Source: Polyangiaceae bacterium | GTDB lineage: Bacteria > Myxococcota_A > Polyangia > Polyangiales > Polyangiaceae | Assembly: GCA_016933275.1 (NCBI GenBank) | Contig: JAFGBI010000414.1 | Coordinates: 1 to 35,937 of the forward strand | Direction: 5' to 3' | Length of the DNA stretch: 35,937 nt | In this document: positions 16,532-25,201 of the stretch, in pieces | How positions within the stretch are numbered: the first letter of the stretch is position 1 | Layout: every line of letters starts with the position of its first letter | Program-made: the position numbers and the translations under genes | The notes under the pieces: generated by a model | Database searches by the model: none | What the model was told of the DNA's origin: nothing | What the model saw: the letters and a program-made list of their open reading frames with translations, nothing else

Positions 16532-17709
16532 GGCACGATCGGCCGGCATCCGAAGTGCACGGTGACCCGCGGATCCGCCTTACTCTGAGCGAGCCGACAC
16601 AATGCCGGACACAGTCTGATCGACCTGGGTGCCTCGGGATCGTCGTAGTACCAACCATCCACCCCGCAAGCGTCCTCGTTCGTTTGCCGCAGGTCGGTCT
16701 CGGGGCCATCGCCAGCGGCGTAGGTCAAACCGAAAAGGTCGTAGTCGAACTCCCTGCCCCCGGGTGGCACCGGGAGGGAGTATTCGCACCCGAACTCCCC
16801 GCGGGAGACCTCCCGCAGGGAGTCGAAGAGCGCACCCTGATAGTCTTCTTCCTGCGCGTCCAGGTACAAGCCGCCTCCCGCTTTCGCGGCAGCCCTCGCG
16901 CCCGCAACGAAGTCGCTACTTCCCGTGAACTGGGTACCGACCCCAACAAGGTAGGTGTATGTGGCGGGGTGATCCGAATCCTCCCGCGCCGCACTCAGAG
17001 CTCGTCGCACGCGCGTCCACGCATTGGCCTTGGGCGGCTGGGGGTTGGCCTCGCAATACCACTCACCGGAAGCGAGCTCCTCGCTGACGTAGCGGGGACC
17101 CGTTGCCAGGACGACGATGACCACCATGCGCTCGGCCAGGGGCTCGGGACGTCGCTCGATATCGACTCGGGCGTACCCGAGGGTGCCGAGGATCGCAGCG
17201 TCGAGCGAAACCATCGTCCCGCGGAGGCCCACCGATTGCGCTGCCTCGATGAGCGCGAACCCCGAGTCGCTAGCGGCGAGGTCGAGCTCCTCCATCGGTA
17301 CCTCGACGCCGGTGTACGCGGATGGTTCGCACTTCGTCTCTTTGGGAAAGAAGCTCAGCCCCACTCGCATTCCATCGGTGGCGGGATTGCCCAGAAATTC
17401 CCGGATGACGCCGGCCGCCTCGCGTGGAGGGGCCACCGAGGACGTCTCGACCAGAAAGACGATATTGAGCGGAGCGACCGTCGGGGGGGCGAAGGTCCCA
17501 ACCGGCAGACACTCGTCGGCCGAGCCTTCACCGCCTGCGTGGAGCGCCGGTATCGGGGTCGCGTCGTTCGACGGCGTCGCCGTTGGCGCGCTCGCGTCGG
17601 CCCGATCGGGCAGGACGTCGACTCCGTATGGCTCATTGCACGCGCCAAGTGGGGCTACGATTCCGAGGACCGAGACGAGAGCGCTGGTTCGAGTGGAGCT
17701 ATGGCCCAT
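16525..17709 (-). CDS. vWA-domain lipoprotein 1 with degenerate metal site
   Basis: A 394-residue lipoprotein (lipobox LGAC, cysteine 24; Ser/Ala/Asp linker to about residue 65) with a von Willebrand A fold: LNIVFLVETSSVAPP (81-95), GMRVGLSFFP, and MVVIVVLATGPR. The MIDAS motif D-x-S-x-S is replaced (E-T-S-S-V), and the later TDG-type aspartate is gone (ATGPR), so metal binding is doubtful. The C-terminal module GWYYDDPEAP ... LCPALC ... HFGCRP is shared with vWA protein 2. The strong ribosome site GGAGGTG just before ATG 17709 fixes the start and rejects the frame's extension to 18111. The start overlaps the end of propeller gene 3 by 11 bp; the end overlaps propeller gene 2 by 7 bp. Probably surface ligand binding. 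Confidence 0.85.
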   Translation of the reverse strand: MGHSSTRTSALVSVLGIVAPLGACNEPYGVDVLPDRADASAPTATPSNDATPIPALHAGGEGSADECLPVGTFAPPTVAPLNIVFLVETSSVAPPREAAGVIREFLGNPATDGMRVGLSFFPKETKCEPSAYTGVEVPMEELDLAASDSGFALIEAAQSVGLRGTMVSLDAAILGTLGYARVDIERRPEPLAERMVVIVVLATGPRYVSEELASGEWYCEANPQPPKANAWTRVRRALSAAREDSDHPATYTYLVGVGTQFTGSSDFVAGARAAAKAGGGLYLDAQEEDYQGALFDSLREVSRGEFGCEYSLPVPPGGREFDYDLFGLTYAAGDGPETDLRQTNEDACGVDGWYYDDPEAPRSIRLCPALCRLAQSKADPRVTVHFGCRPIVPW

Positions 17710-19996
17710 CACCACCTCCGGCCGGCTCGAGTAGTGGACGCCAGGCGTACTCCGCGATGCGATTGGTCTGCGGGGGCTCGTAGATCCGACGGCGAGTCGA
17801 TTCGGTCGGCCGCGCGCCCTCGACCTCCACGACCCAGAGGGACCACTGAGCCGTCCGGGTGGAACCCGAGCTCTGGCAGGCATCGCATTCCCGATACGCG
17901 ATCGACCTTCCATCGGGTGACCAGAGCCCGAAACGGGGCCCTCTATCGTCGCAGGTCGTGTAGCAAGTCGGGTCGCCGCACACCGCTCCGCTCTCCACGT
18001 TGCACGCTTCCAGCCCGTACTGTCGGAAGGGGTACACGTCCGCGACCTCTCCCGCGGCAAGGCTCGTGAGGTCCACCACGAGATTCCGAAGCTGGAGCCG
18101 CAAGCTTCCATCCGGGGCCCAAGGAACCTCCGGGAGGATCATGTCCGACGCCGAGAAGGGAAGAATGGACTGTGCGTACCAGGCGGGCGCGGAGGGCGTC
18201 CCACGATTCCGAATCCAAAGGGGTGTCGTATTCCCATCAGCCGCAAGCAGCGTCTCGCCGTTGGCGTCCCACTCTACCCTTGTCGGGTGGCCGATCCCTG
18301 GCTCCTCGGCGAGCTCCAGCGGCTCACAGCGGCCGAGGTCGCCGGCCACGACGGTGGCGATGCAGGGGAGGCCCGCGGCCTCGATGTAGGCGAGGTGAGT
18401 CCCCAGGGGTGAGGAGCCCCATGCACCAGGCTCGATCGGTGCGCTCACCGCGAGCGGCCCCGTCTCGAGAACCTCATCCTGTTGGGAAACCGCACGAACG
18501 CAGAGGCAGGAAGTAGCATCCGTGCTGCACTCGAACGCAAGGACGTCGTCCCCGAGCCAGCGGACTCCATCAACGTTCAGTTCACCTTGCCCGAGACTGG
18601 ACTCGTCCGCCTCCGAAACCAGCGCGCCGGCACTCCCGCCGTTGGCGGCTACGGCACCGAGACTGCCATCCTGTCGAAGACCGCAAGCGATCGCCCCAGT
18701 GTTGACGCGGACTGGCAATTTGTCCCCCGCGGTAGAAGCCACGAAGAGATCGCGACCACCGTCGGCTCTCGCCGCCCCGTAGGCGATGTACGTTCCATTC
18801 CAGGAAGGGACCATGAGCGCAACGTCGATCACCACGGGTGGGTCGTGGGTGCTGACGCGAACGGGCGGAGCGAAGGCGTCACCGGAGAACCGCGTCACCA
18901 TCACATCATTGCGATCGTTCTCCACGAAGTCGCCCACGACGGCGAGGCCCGTCTCGCCGGGCAGCCAGGCGTAGGTCGCAACCTCCTGGCTGGGCGTCGC
19001 CGAGACGGCGAGGTATCTCGAGCCGGTATCGAGATGGACGACAAAGACTTCAGGGATCGCGAAGGAACCCTGGTCGGAGATGTAGGCGAGCCAGCGTCCA
19101 TCCGGGGAGAAGCGAGCCAGGTTGGCAAACGTCGCGTCGGCTCCATCGAGAGCCAGGGTCGGCTCGGCTAGATAATCCGTGACGACGGCCCCGAGCACCG
19201 TGCGCCTCTCGACCGCTGCGCCGATCGGGATCGCGGTCAAAGGATCGTACTCGACCGGGTCAACCTCGGTGATGACGACCTCCACATCGTCTACGGCGAG
19301 CTGGTCCTCGCAGGGTCCCGTTTCCCAGCGACAGCCCGCGCCGCAGATCTGCGTGCGAACCTGGAAGGGCCCGCAGGAGGCGCGCACCACTCGGGCCTCT
19401 CCCGGGTAGCACTGACCACCCGCATCGTCGCATTCGCCGGCGTAGTACGTGCAGTCGAGCAGGCACCGCTTCACCTGCGTGCCGCATTTCCCGCAGGACA
19501 CGACGATGTCAGGGCTCCCGGGGATGCACTCCTCCAGACTGCGGGGTTGGCAGGGGCCCCATTCGCTCCAAACCCCCTCGGGAGTACAGTCGCGACGCTG
19601 GTTGCCGCAGGTGTCCACGCACGGTCGCGCCTGGCTGATTTCGTCTCCCTGTGGGTCGCAGGTTTCGGCGGCGGACGGTGCCCGTCCCTCTCCGATCGCA
19701 CCGCCACCTTCGCGACTGGAAACGCCCGAGCCGCCACCCTCGACCGCGCGCGTGGTGAGCGTGCCACCGGTGGCGGCACCGCCCGAACCATCGCCAGCCT
19801 CATTGTGGAAGCCACCCTCAAGCGCCGTTCCCCCGGCTCCACTGGATGCGTCCCCGCTCGCTCCCCCGTGGCTCGGGTGACTGTCTCGATGGGAGCTGCC
19901 ACAGCCGGCGAGAAATCCGACCTCCAAGGCGAAGGGCACGAGCACCGTTGGCCAGTTCCTTCGGACGAGGTGCGCCGGCTTCGCTCTGTCTGCCAT
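17699..19996 (-). CDS. Propeller lipoprotein 3 (TSP1-like Cys stalk plus beta-propeller)
   Basis: A 765-residue lipoprotein. Order: signal with lipobox FLAGC (cysteine 32); Gly/Ser/Ala tether (41-110); Cys stalk (113-229) with CGNQRRDC followed by WSEWGPC, the thrombospondin type-1 signature spacing, then CGKCGTQVKRC and CYPGEARVVRASC; propeller from about 235 with FSPDGRWLAYISD and further, more degenerate blades; a late Cys loop (CGDPTCYTTC); a final WSPDGRSIAYRECDAC blade; and the ending YAWRP. It starts at ATG 19996 with a GGGGAG ribosome site, 17 bp after propeller gene 4. No enzyme motif. Neighbours and architecture suggest a partner of vWA protein 1 or 2 in one surface complex. Confidence 0.86.
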   Translation of the reverse strand: MADRAKPAHLVRRNWPTVLVPFALEVGFLAGCGSSHRDSHPSHGGASGDASSGAGGTALEGGFHNEAGDGSGGAATGGTLTTRAVEGGGSGVSSREGGGAIGEGRAPSAAETCDPQGDEISQARPCVDTCGNQRRDCTPEGVWSEWGPCQPRSLEECIPGSPDIVVSCGKCGTQVKRCLLDCTYYAGECDDAGGQCYPGEARVVRASCGPFQVRTQICGAGCRWETGPCEDQLAVDDVEVVITEVDPVEYDPLTAIPIGAAVERRTVLGAVVTDYLAEPTLALDGADATFANLARFSPDGRWLAYISDQGSFAIPEVFVVHLDTGSRYLAVSATPSQEVATYAWLPGETGLAVVGDFVENDRNDVMVTRFSGDAFAPPVRVSTHDPPVVIDVALMVPSWNGTYIAYGAARADGGRDLFVASTAGDKLPVRVNTGAIACGLRQDGSLGAVAANGGSAGALVSEADESSLGQGELNVDGVRWLGDDVLAFECSTDATSCLCVRAVSQQDEVLETGPLAVSAPIEPGAWGSSPLGTHLAYIEAAGLPCIATVVAGDLGRCEPLELAEEPGIGHPTRVEWDANGETLLAADGNTTPLWIRNRGTPSAPAWYAQSILPFSASDMILPEVPWAPDGSLRLQLRNLVVDLTSLAAGEVADVYPFRQYGLEACNVESGAVCGDPTCYTTCDDRGPRFGLWSPDGRSIAYRECDACQSSGSTRTAQWSLWVVEVEGARPTESTRRRIYEPPQTNRIAEYAWRPLLEPAGGGDGP

Positions 19997-20013
19997 CGCG
20001 GAAGCTCCCCCTC

Positions 20014-22200
20014 TCAGCGCCCCGGCCGAAAGCCGAAGGCCGCTTCCCCACCGGGGCGAACCTCCAACTGGTCCAGGATCTTCTGTGGCTTATGGGCCCG
20101 AGCTCCCTCCAGCGCCACCACCCACAGCGCGGCCGGATCGGTGTCCGACAGTGCCGACGTCTTCGACAGGAACGCCAGATGCACTGAATCAGGCGCGAAC
20201 AAGAGCTCCGCGAGCTCGCCCTGGTCCGTGATATTGGCCAATAGCATCGGTCTGGCTCCGTTGCCGCTTGCCGCAATCGCTGTCGAAACCTCGAACCCGA
20301 AGAGCTCGATGACTTCCGGTCGGAGCGCGTTGGCGCCACACGCAAGGTAACGACCGTCCGCCGACAAATCCCATAGACCCGGGGGAACCGTCACGCGCCA
20401 CCTCGACGCCACTCCGCGATCGAGCCCGAGGGGATCACCGAAGAGCCGCATGGGGACGGAGGCGGGGTCGGCGTCCCGAGAAACCTCGATCATCCACACG
20501 GCCCCGTCCGCCTCGAAGAAGACATTCTGCCCACGCGTGCGGAATACTCCCACCTCGGCGCCGCGCGGGAGCGGTGCATTGAGCGGCCCCGAGAGCGCAG
20601 GCGACCCCGCGGTGAGGTCGAGGAGGAAGAGCTGCGTCGTGCCCGAGGTAGCTCCGCGTAGGATGAGCCCCGAGCCGTCGCCGAGCCAGCCCACGTCATC
20701 CAGTGTCTCTATCGTGAGCTCGCTCGCCACTCGGGACACCGTCGCCGCGACCCCACCGAGGTGGGCGTGCTTCAGACCGCTCTCCGTCAAGCACAGGACA
20801 TCGGCGCCCACGGGGGACCAGACACAGGGCCGCTTTGCCGAACCGAGATCCGTGATCCCCGTCGACTGCACCGGGGCTGGCGTGCCGGCGTCGAAGACGG
20901 CAACATCCATTGCGACGAGTTCATCTCCGTTTCGAGCTGCGAGCCAGGCCCCATCGGGCGACCACGCGAGCCAGGATGCCCGGCCGTCAGTCAGCTGCGC
21001 GCCCGCGATCTCCTGGGTCACCTCCTCATTCGACGTGAAGGGGCCGCTCACCTCCGCGAGCCATATCCCGCTCCGGCCGGAGAAATTGGTGAAGGCCAAC
21101 CGCGAGCGATCCGGGGCCCAGGCGAACGCCTCGGTCCGGTCGCTCTCCGCGAAGACGGCGTAAGCGGTTCCGCCCACCGACAATCCCCGACTGAAGTCGA
21201 GAACGTATAGCCTGTGATCCAGCCTCGACTTGAACACCAGGTAGTCGCCGTTGGATGACCAGCTCGTATCGCCGAGGCCCGTGTTCCCGGCCAGGGCACG
21301 CTGCCCCGCCAGCGGAGGGATCGCGTGGTCCCAGTCGACGAACGACAACACGGTTTCACCCTCCAAGTCCGCGGTCGACTCGTAGACAACCTTCACCGAC
21401 GGGACGGAAGGCTCTGAAACACAGGCCACCTCCTCGGCGGGATGGCAATCATCGCCGCATGTCGTGGCAGCAAATTGCCCGTTCGGGCAGGTCCCCTGGC
21501 GCACGACGTAGGTGCCCGGATCGCACCATCCTTCGCCGGCCAAGTAGTAGCACCCGTCACTCACGTAGCGACAGCTTGAGGTGTCACAACCAACGGAGGC
21601 CGTGGTGCAGCGGAAGCAGGGCACTTCGGCGGCGACGGCGTCAATCCGGCACTCGGGTGACTCGAGCTCCCCTTGGCACGGGCTCCAATCGAGGTAGCTT
21701 CCATCACCCCAACAGAGGCGCTCCCGGGTTCCGCAGCGACCGCAGGGAGCCACCTCGATGCTGCCAGGTGAGCACGGCGCCGCCGCACCCGCCCCACCCG
21801 GGCCGGCCGTCTCTCCGCCTTGGCCGGCGACGGTCTCAGGAGCTTCGCCCACCAAGACCCCTGCCGCACCGGCCTCCGTCACCGCGACCCCAGCGAGGCC
21901 CGCGCCGCCAGTTCCCGTCACGCCGCCGCTGCCAGATGGGAGTCCGGTGCCAGAGCCACCCGTCTGCGCCTCCGACCCTCCTTTCCCCGCGCCGCCCGCG
22001 GTTGCCACCCCACCCGCGAGAGGCGCCCCGCCCGCAGGCTCGGTGGACGGGGTTGAGTCCTCGGCGCGGGCGCAGGCCCCGAGCCAAGCCACAGCGGCAA
22101 CCATGCCTCCCGGCACCACCGCCGAGCACGGCCGAGGGAACGATCGCCACCCCGGGATGGCTCGATGCCGAAAACGTTGATCCCGATCGTTCGTCCGCAT
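20014..22200 (-). CDS. Propeller lipoprotein 4 (Cys stalk plus beta-propeller)
   Basis: A 728-residue lipoprotein. Order: signal with lipobox LGAC (cysteine 43), Gly/Ala/Thr tether (50-142), Cys stalk (143-260) with CGRCGTRERLC, LDWSPC, CFRCTTASVGC and CDPGTYVVRQGTC, then the propeller with WSSNGDYLVFKS, WAPDRSRLAF, WSPDGAWLAAR, WSPVGADVLC and FAPDSVHLAFLS blades. It ends FGFRPGR. The ATG at 22200 has a GAGGAGCG ribosome site five bases upstream and lies 20 bp after vWA gene 2; the longer frame to 22242 would overlap that gene and lacks the site. It is the second member of the upstream copy of the duplicated cassette. Confidence 0.86.
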   Translation of the reverse strand: MRTNDRDQRFRHRAIPGWRSFPRPCSAVVPGGMVAAVAWLGACARAEDSTPSTEPAGGAPLAGGVATAGGAGKGGSEAQTGGSGTGLPSGSGGVTGTGGAGLAGVAVTEAGAAGVLVGEAPETVAGQGGETAGPGGAGAAAPCSPGSIEVAPCGRCGTRERLCWGDGSYLDWSPCQGELESPECRIDAVAAEVPCFRCTTASVGCDTSSCRYVSDGCYYLAGEGWCDPGTYVVRQGTCPNGQFAATTCGDDCHPAEEVACVSEPSVPSVKVVYESTADLEGETVLSFVDWDHAIPPLAGQRALAGNTGLGDTSWSSNGDYLVFKSRLDHRLYVLDFSRGLSVGGTAYAVFAESDRTEAFAWAPDRSRLAFTNFSGRSGIWLAEVSGPFTSNEEVTQEIAGAQLTDGRASWLAWSPDGAWLAARNGDELVAMDVAVFDAGTPAPVQSTGITDLGSAKRPCVWSPVGADVLCLTESGLKHAHLGGVAATVSRVASELTIETLDDVGWLGDGSGLILRGATSGTTQLFLLDLTAGSPALSGPLNAPLPRGAEVGVFRTRGQNVFFEADGAVWMIEVSRDADPASVPMRLFGDPLGLDRGVASRWRVTVPPGLWDLSADGRYLACGANALRPEVIELFGFEVSTAIAASGNGARPMLLANITDQGELAELLFAPDSVHLAFLSKTSALSDTDPAALWVVALEGARAHKPQKILDQLEVRPGGEAAFGFRPGR

Positions 22201-22220
22201 TCGCTCCTCGACCCCTACCG

Positions 22221-23636
22221 CTACTTGATGATGGTCCTGCAACCGAACACGATCTCGACCTCGGCGTCCTCGAGGTACTCGCGAACCTGAGCGCAGAAGT
22301 CCTCGCAGAAGATGATCTGCTTCGGTGCCGTGGGATCATCGAAGTACCAGCGACCTGGACCGCAATCGGTCGGGCTTTCCACGCGACTGGCGAAATCCCA
22401 AGACATACCCTTTGCCTGATACTTCACGTTGACCTTCTCGAAGTCGATCTCACCCCCGGGGTCGGTCTCGCTGTCAGTCCCCCCATGACCGGCAGCACCG
22501 CCAGCGCCGAGCGCTGCCGGTTCGGCCCCGATGGGGTACTGGCAGGCGAACTCGTTTCTGGCGAGATCCACGAGGTAGCCGTAGATCGCGGTCGTCATCT
22601 CCGCATTGCCGAGCAAGGAGTCCGCAACGTCGCAATTGAAACACCGCCCCCCCCCGGCCTCGGCGATTGCGGCGATGTCCTCGGGAGGACCCGCCGAGCC
22701 GTTCCAGAAGGAGAGCGCATAGGTGCGCACGGAAGGCTCGTGCAGGAAACCGGTCTGCGCGATGTCCTTGAGCAACCCGACGAGCTCCGGCGCGGAGTCG
22801 AGCTGCCCAGCGCTCTTGCAGAGGACCGGGTCTCCCCCGTCGATCCAGGGTCCGTCCGGGTGGCAGTACCCCACCGTCGGCAGCCCACCGGTCATGAGCA
22901 GGATGACCACACGATCCTTCGGATGGCGCTCTGCGTATTCCACCGCGTAGCCCATGGTGCCGCGGAACGCCTGCACGGTCGGGGTGACGTAGCTTGTGCC
23001 GTTCAGGGTGGTTGCCCGCGCCGTATCGATGAGCGCCCTCTCCTGGACATCGACCGGGACGCTCTCGGCCGTCAACGGCGCGAGCACAACCTGGGGCGCC
23101 TCGTAGGTGGCAACCATCAAGGGAACCTCGACACCCTCGGCTTCCCCGGATGGAAAATACGAGATTCCCAGGCTGAGTGGGACAGCGGGATCCGGCGGGG
23201 TGATGAAGAGCGCGTAGAGCGCGTCCTTGAGGTGCGGCCAGGGGGGATTGTTCGCCGGCAACGCCATGCGGGCAGAGCGGTCGACGAGGAGCAACGTGCT
23301 CACTGTCGCCGGGCTCGGCGGGGTGCCCCTGGTCGCAGGAGCACATTCAGGCCCAACGTCGACCGGAACGGAAGGCTCGCCGGCCAGGTTGAGAAAGCTC
23401 GCGATGCCGAGATCACAGTAGATGGATGGTTCCCCTGCGGTCCCGGCGGCGTGCCCCGCGGACCGGACAGCCGCCCCCGAACGCACAGGCTCGGCCACGA
23501 TCTCACACCCAGGGCCAAGGCCGAGGATGGCCGTCAAGGTCGCCGTGCCCGAGCCGACAAAGAACATGCGGAGGAGCCGTTCGCCCCCTTGAACGGCCAC
23601 CCCACAGGTCATCCCTTCGCCTCGACCCACCCACAT
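22221..23636 (-). CDS. vWA-domain lipoprotein 2 with partly degenerate metal site
   Basis: A 471-residue protein with a hydrophobic export segment and lipobox-like GLGPGC (cysteine 44), an Ala/Gly linker, and a vWA domain starting STLLLVDRSARM (113-124). The first MIDAS aspartate and first serine remain, but the D-x-S-x-S pattern ends in Arg, and the TDG motif is MTGG. Thr in LNGTSYVTP is kept. A Gly-rich loop (GAGGAAGHGG) and the shared C-terminal module GRWYFDDPTAP ... FCEDFC ... VFGCRT follow. The AAGGAGG ribosome site in front of ATG 23636 fixes the start; an earlier ATG at 23654 overlaps the TPR gene stop but has no site. It heads the first copy of the vWA-propeller-propeller cassette. 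Confidence 0.84.
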   Translation of the reverse strand: MWVGRGEGMTCGVAVQGGERLLRMFFVGSGTATLTAILGLGPGCEIVAEPVRSGAAVRSAGHAAGTAGEPSIYCDLGIASFLNLAGEPSVPVDVGPECAPATRGTPPSPATVSTLLLVDRSARMALPANNPPWPHLKDALYALFITPPDPAVPLSLGISYFPSGEAEGVEVPLMVATYEAPQVVLAPLTAESVPVDVQERALIDTARATTLNGTSYVTPTVQAFRGTMGYAVEYAERHPKDRVVILLMTGGLPTVGYCHPDGPWIDGGDPVLCKSAGQLDSAPELVGLLKDIAQTGFLHEPSVRTYALSFWNGSAGPPEDIAAIAEAGGGRCFNCDVADSLLGNAEMTTAIYGYLVDLARNEFACQYPIGAEPAALGAGGAAGHGGTDSETDPGGEIDFEKVNVKYQAKGMSWDFASRVESPTDCGPGRWYFDDPTAPKQIIFCEDFCAQVREYLEDAEVEIVFGCRTIIK

Positions 23637-23653
23637 TCGGTCCTCCTTGGTCA

Positions 23654-25201
23654 TCACGGAGCCGAGACCGCCGGGACAGCAGGGGCCGCTATCGGCACCG
23701 ACTTCCAGCGACGGCGACGGAGAACCGCCACCCCAAGGTACCCAAGCAATACAAGAAGGCCTAGTCCCCCGCCGACCAGAAGGGACGTCCGCAGAGTCCT
23801 CTGCCAACGGAGCCTGTGCGTCGCGTTCGTCATCTCGTCAAGGAGCGAGGGGGCGAGGTTTGTGTCGCGCGCCTGCACCAGGATCGCCTCTGCGTCGCGA
23901 AATCGTGCCTGTTGTGCGGCGAGCGACCACTGGTAGAGCACGAGCTGCGGATCATCGGGGACAAGGCCGCGAAGAACGTCGATGCAGTGCTCGAGCCGAG
24001 CGTCGTCCTTGGTTCTCATGCCCACCTCGCAGTCGAGCTGCTCGACGAGGATCTCGTTGGCCTTCTCAGCGCGTAGGTGCTGGAGCACGGCCTCCACATC
24101 GGCGAGCAACGCCGGATCCGGGCTCTGAGTCCCGCCGATGGCGAGCCGCACGTAGCGCGCGTAATCCTTGACGGTCACGCCGTCATGACCGAGAGCGTTG
24201 CGACAGGCCAGGATGGCGGTCTTCCTGTCCCCCATCGCCTCGTAGGCATCACAGAGCCTGGCGTACCCAACGCTCCGATCGGGGACCGCCTTCACCACCG
24301 CTCTGAAGTACCTTGCCGACGCGGCATAGTCTCCCTCCCTCATGGCCTTCTCCGCGAGGTCGGTGGCCTCCATGAGGAAGTTGCCGAATGCCAGAGGGTC
24401 CGCATCCCGCTCCACCGGCGTTGGCACGCTCAGCTCGGGTTCGTCACGGCTCACCAGGCCTTCGGAAGCACTCGGATCCCCCTCGGCACCCGCGGCCGCA
24501 CCGGCTGATCGCGCGCAGGTGAAGGCCAGTCCACCGAGGAGAAGCGCGATGAGCGGTCCCGAGGGGGCCGCACCCCCTCGCCCCAAACCACGACGGGCAC
24601 GCCCGCTCGCCCGCGCGCCGTGGCCGTGACGTCGGAAGAAACCCACTACCCAATGGCACCCGGTAACCAGGAGCGAAAGGACCAGCGCGCCCCAGCCGAG
24701 CGCACGCATGGGCACGGGGGACGCCCGTGCCGCCAAGTGTTGAGCCCGAAGCGTTTCCGGGTGCGCGGGAGCGACCCGCTCGAGATCTGCCACACAGCTC
24801 TTCAACATGGCGCCGTCTCCGAGAACATGAGCGATGTCACAGTGAGCCGCGTGCCCCCACGGCTCGTCTGGATCCGATCCGATAGCGCGTGACCCCAGTG
24901 CATGAGCGAGAGAGAGCTCGGGGCCCGTGAGGGGCCCGTCTCGCGAGACGAGTGCGCCCACGAGCACCCGAAGGTCTTGAGCATTTCCACGCCGACGCAC
25001 CGCCTCGTGACAGGCAGCGAGCGCCTCGGCCCGCCTTCCGTCCACGAGGCGAGCCTGACAGTCGGCGCGTAGCTGGTCCACATCCTGGGCTGCCACCGCT
25101 TCGGCGAGCCCCGCCGAGAGCAGGACGTTCGTCACGACCGCCAAGGGAATGGCGGGTCGAAGCGCGAACGCGCTAGCTGAGTTGAGGGACCCCGTCTTCA
25201 C
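23654..25201 (-). CDS. TPR-repeat membrane protein of the surface cluster
   Basis: A 515-residue protein with an N-terminal signal (about 17-38), a helical repeat region (40-160) of TPR type (CHEAVRRRGNAQDLRVLVGA), hydrophobic segments near 165-189 and 214-235, a second TPR region (275-465: YFRAVVKAVPDRSVGYARLC, DAYEAMGDRKTAILACRNAL), and a C-terminal transmembrane helix (472-494) followed by RRRR. It is probably an inner-membrane scaffold with TPR arms. The start is taken as GTG 25201, whose GTGA overlaps the stop of the upstream lipoprotein gene, a coupling junction; the open frame runs to 25309 with no support. It is the only clear multi-pass protein within the cassette operon and could be an assembly or export platform. 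Confidence 0.75.
   Translation of the reverse strand: MKTGSLNSASAFALRPAIPLAVVTNVLLSAGLAEAVAAQDVDQLRADCQARLVDGRRAEALAACHEAVRRRGNAQDLRVLVGALVSRDGPLTGPELSLAHALGSRAIGSDPDEPWGHAAHCDIAHVLGDGAMLKSCVADLERVAPAHPETLRAQHLAARASPVPMRALGWGALVLSLLVTGCHWVVGFFRRHGHGARASGRARRGLGRGGAAPSGPLIALLLGGLAFTCARSAGAAAGAEGDPSASEGLVSRDEPELSVPTPVERDADPLAFGNFLMEATDLAEKAMREGDYAASARYFRAVVKAVPDRSVGYARLCDAYEAMGDRKTAILACRNALGHDGVTVKDYARYVRLAIGGTQSPDPALLADVEAVLQHLRAEKANEILVEQLDCEVGMRTKDDARLEHCIDVLRGLVPDDPQLVLYQWSLAAQQARFRDAEAILVQARDTNLAPSLLDEMTNATHRLRWQRTLRTSLLVGGGLGLLVLLGYLGVAVLRRRRWKSVPIAAPAVPAVSAP

Noticed and set aside
16555..18069. 504-codon open frame on the plus strand
   Set aside because: It is antisense to vWA gene 1, which has a clear ribosome site, lipobox and a paralog.
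21255..23936. 893-codon open frame on the plus strand
   Set aside because: It is antisense to vWA gene 2 and propeller gene 4. Its product is Arg/Pro-rich without a signal or domain, while the minus-strand frames show lipoboxes, ribosome sites and folds. Long antisense frames are expected at this G+C.
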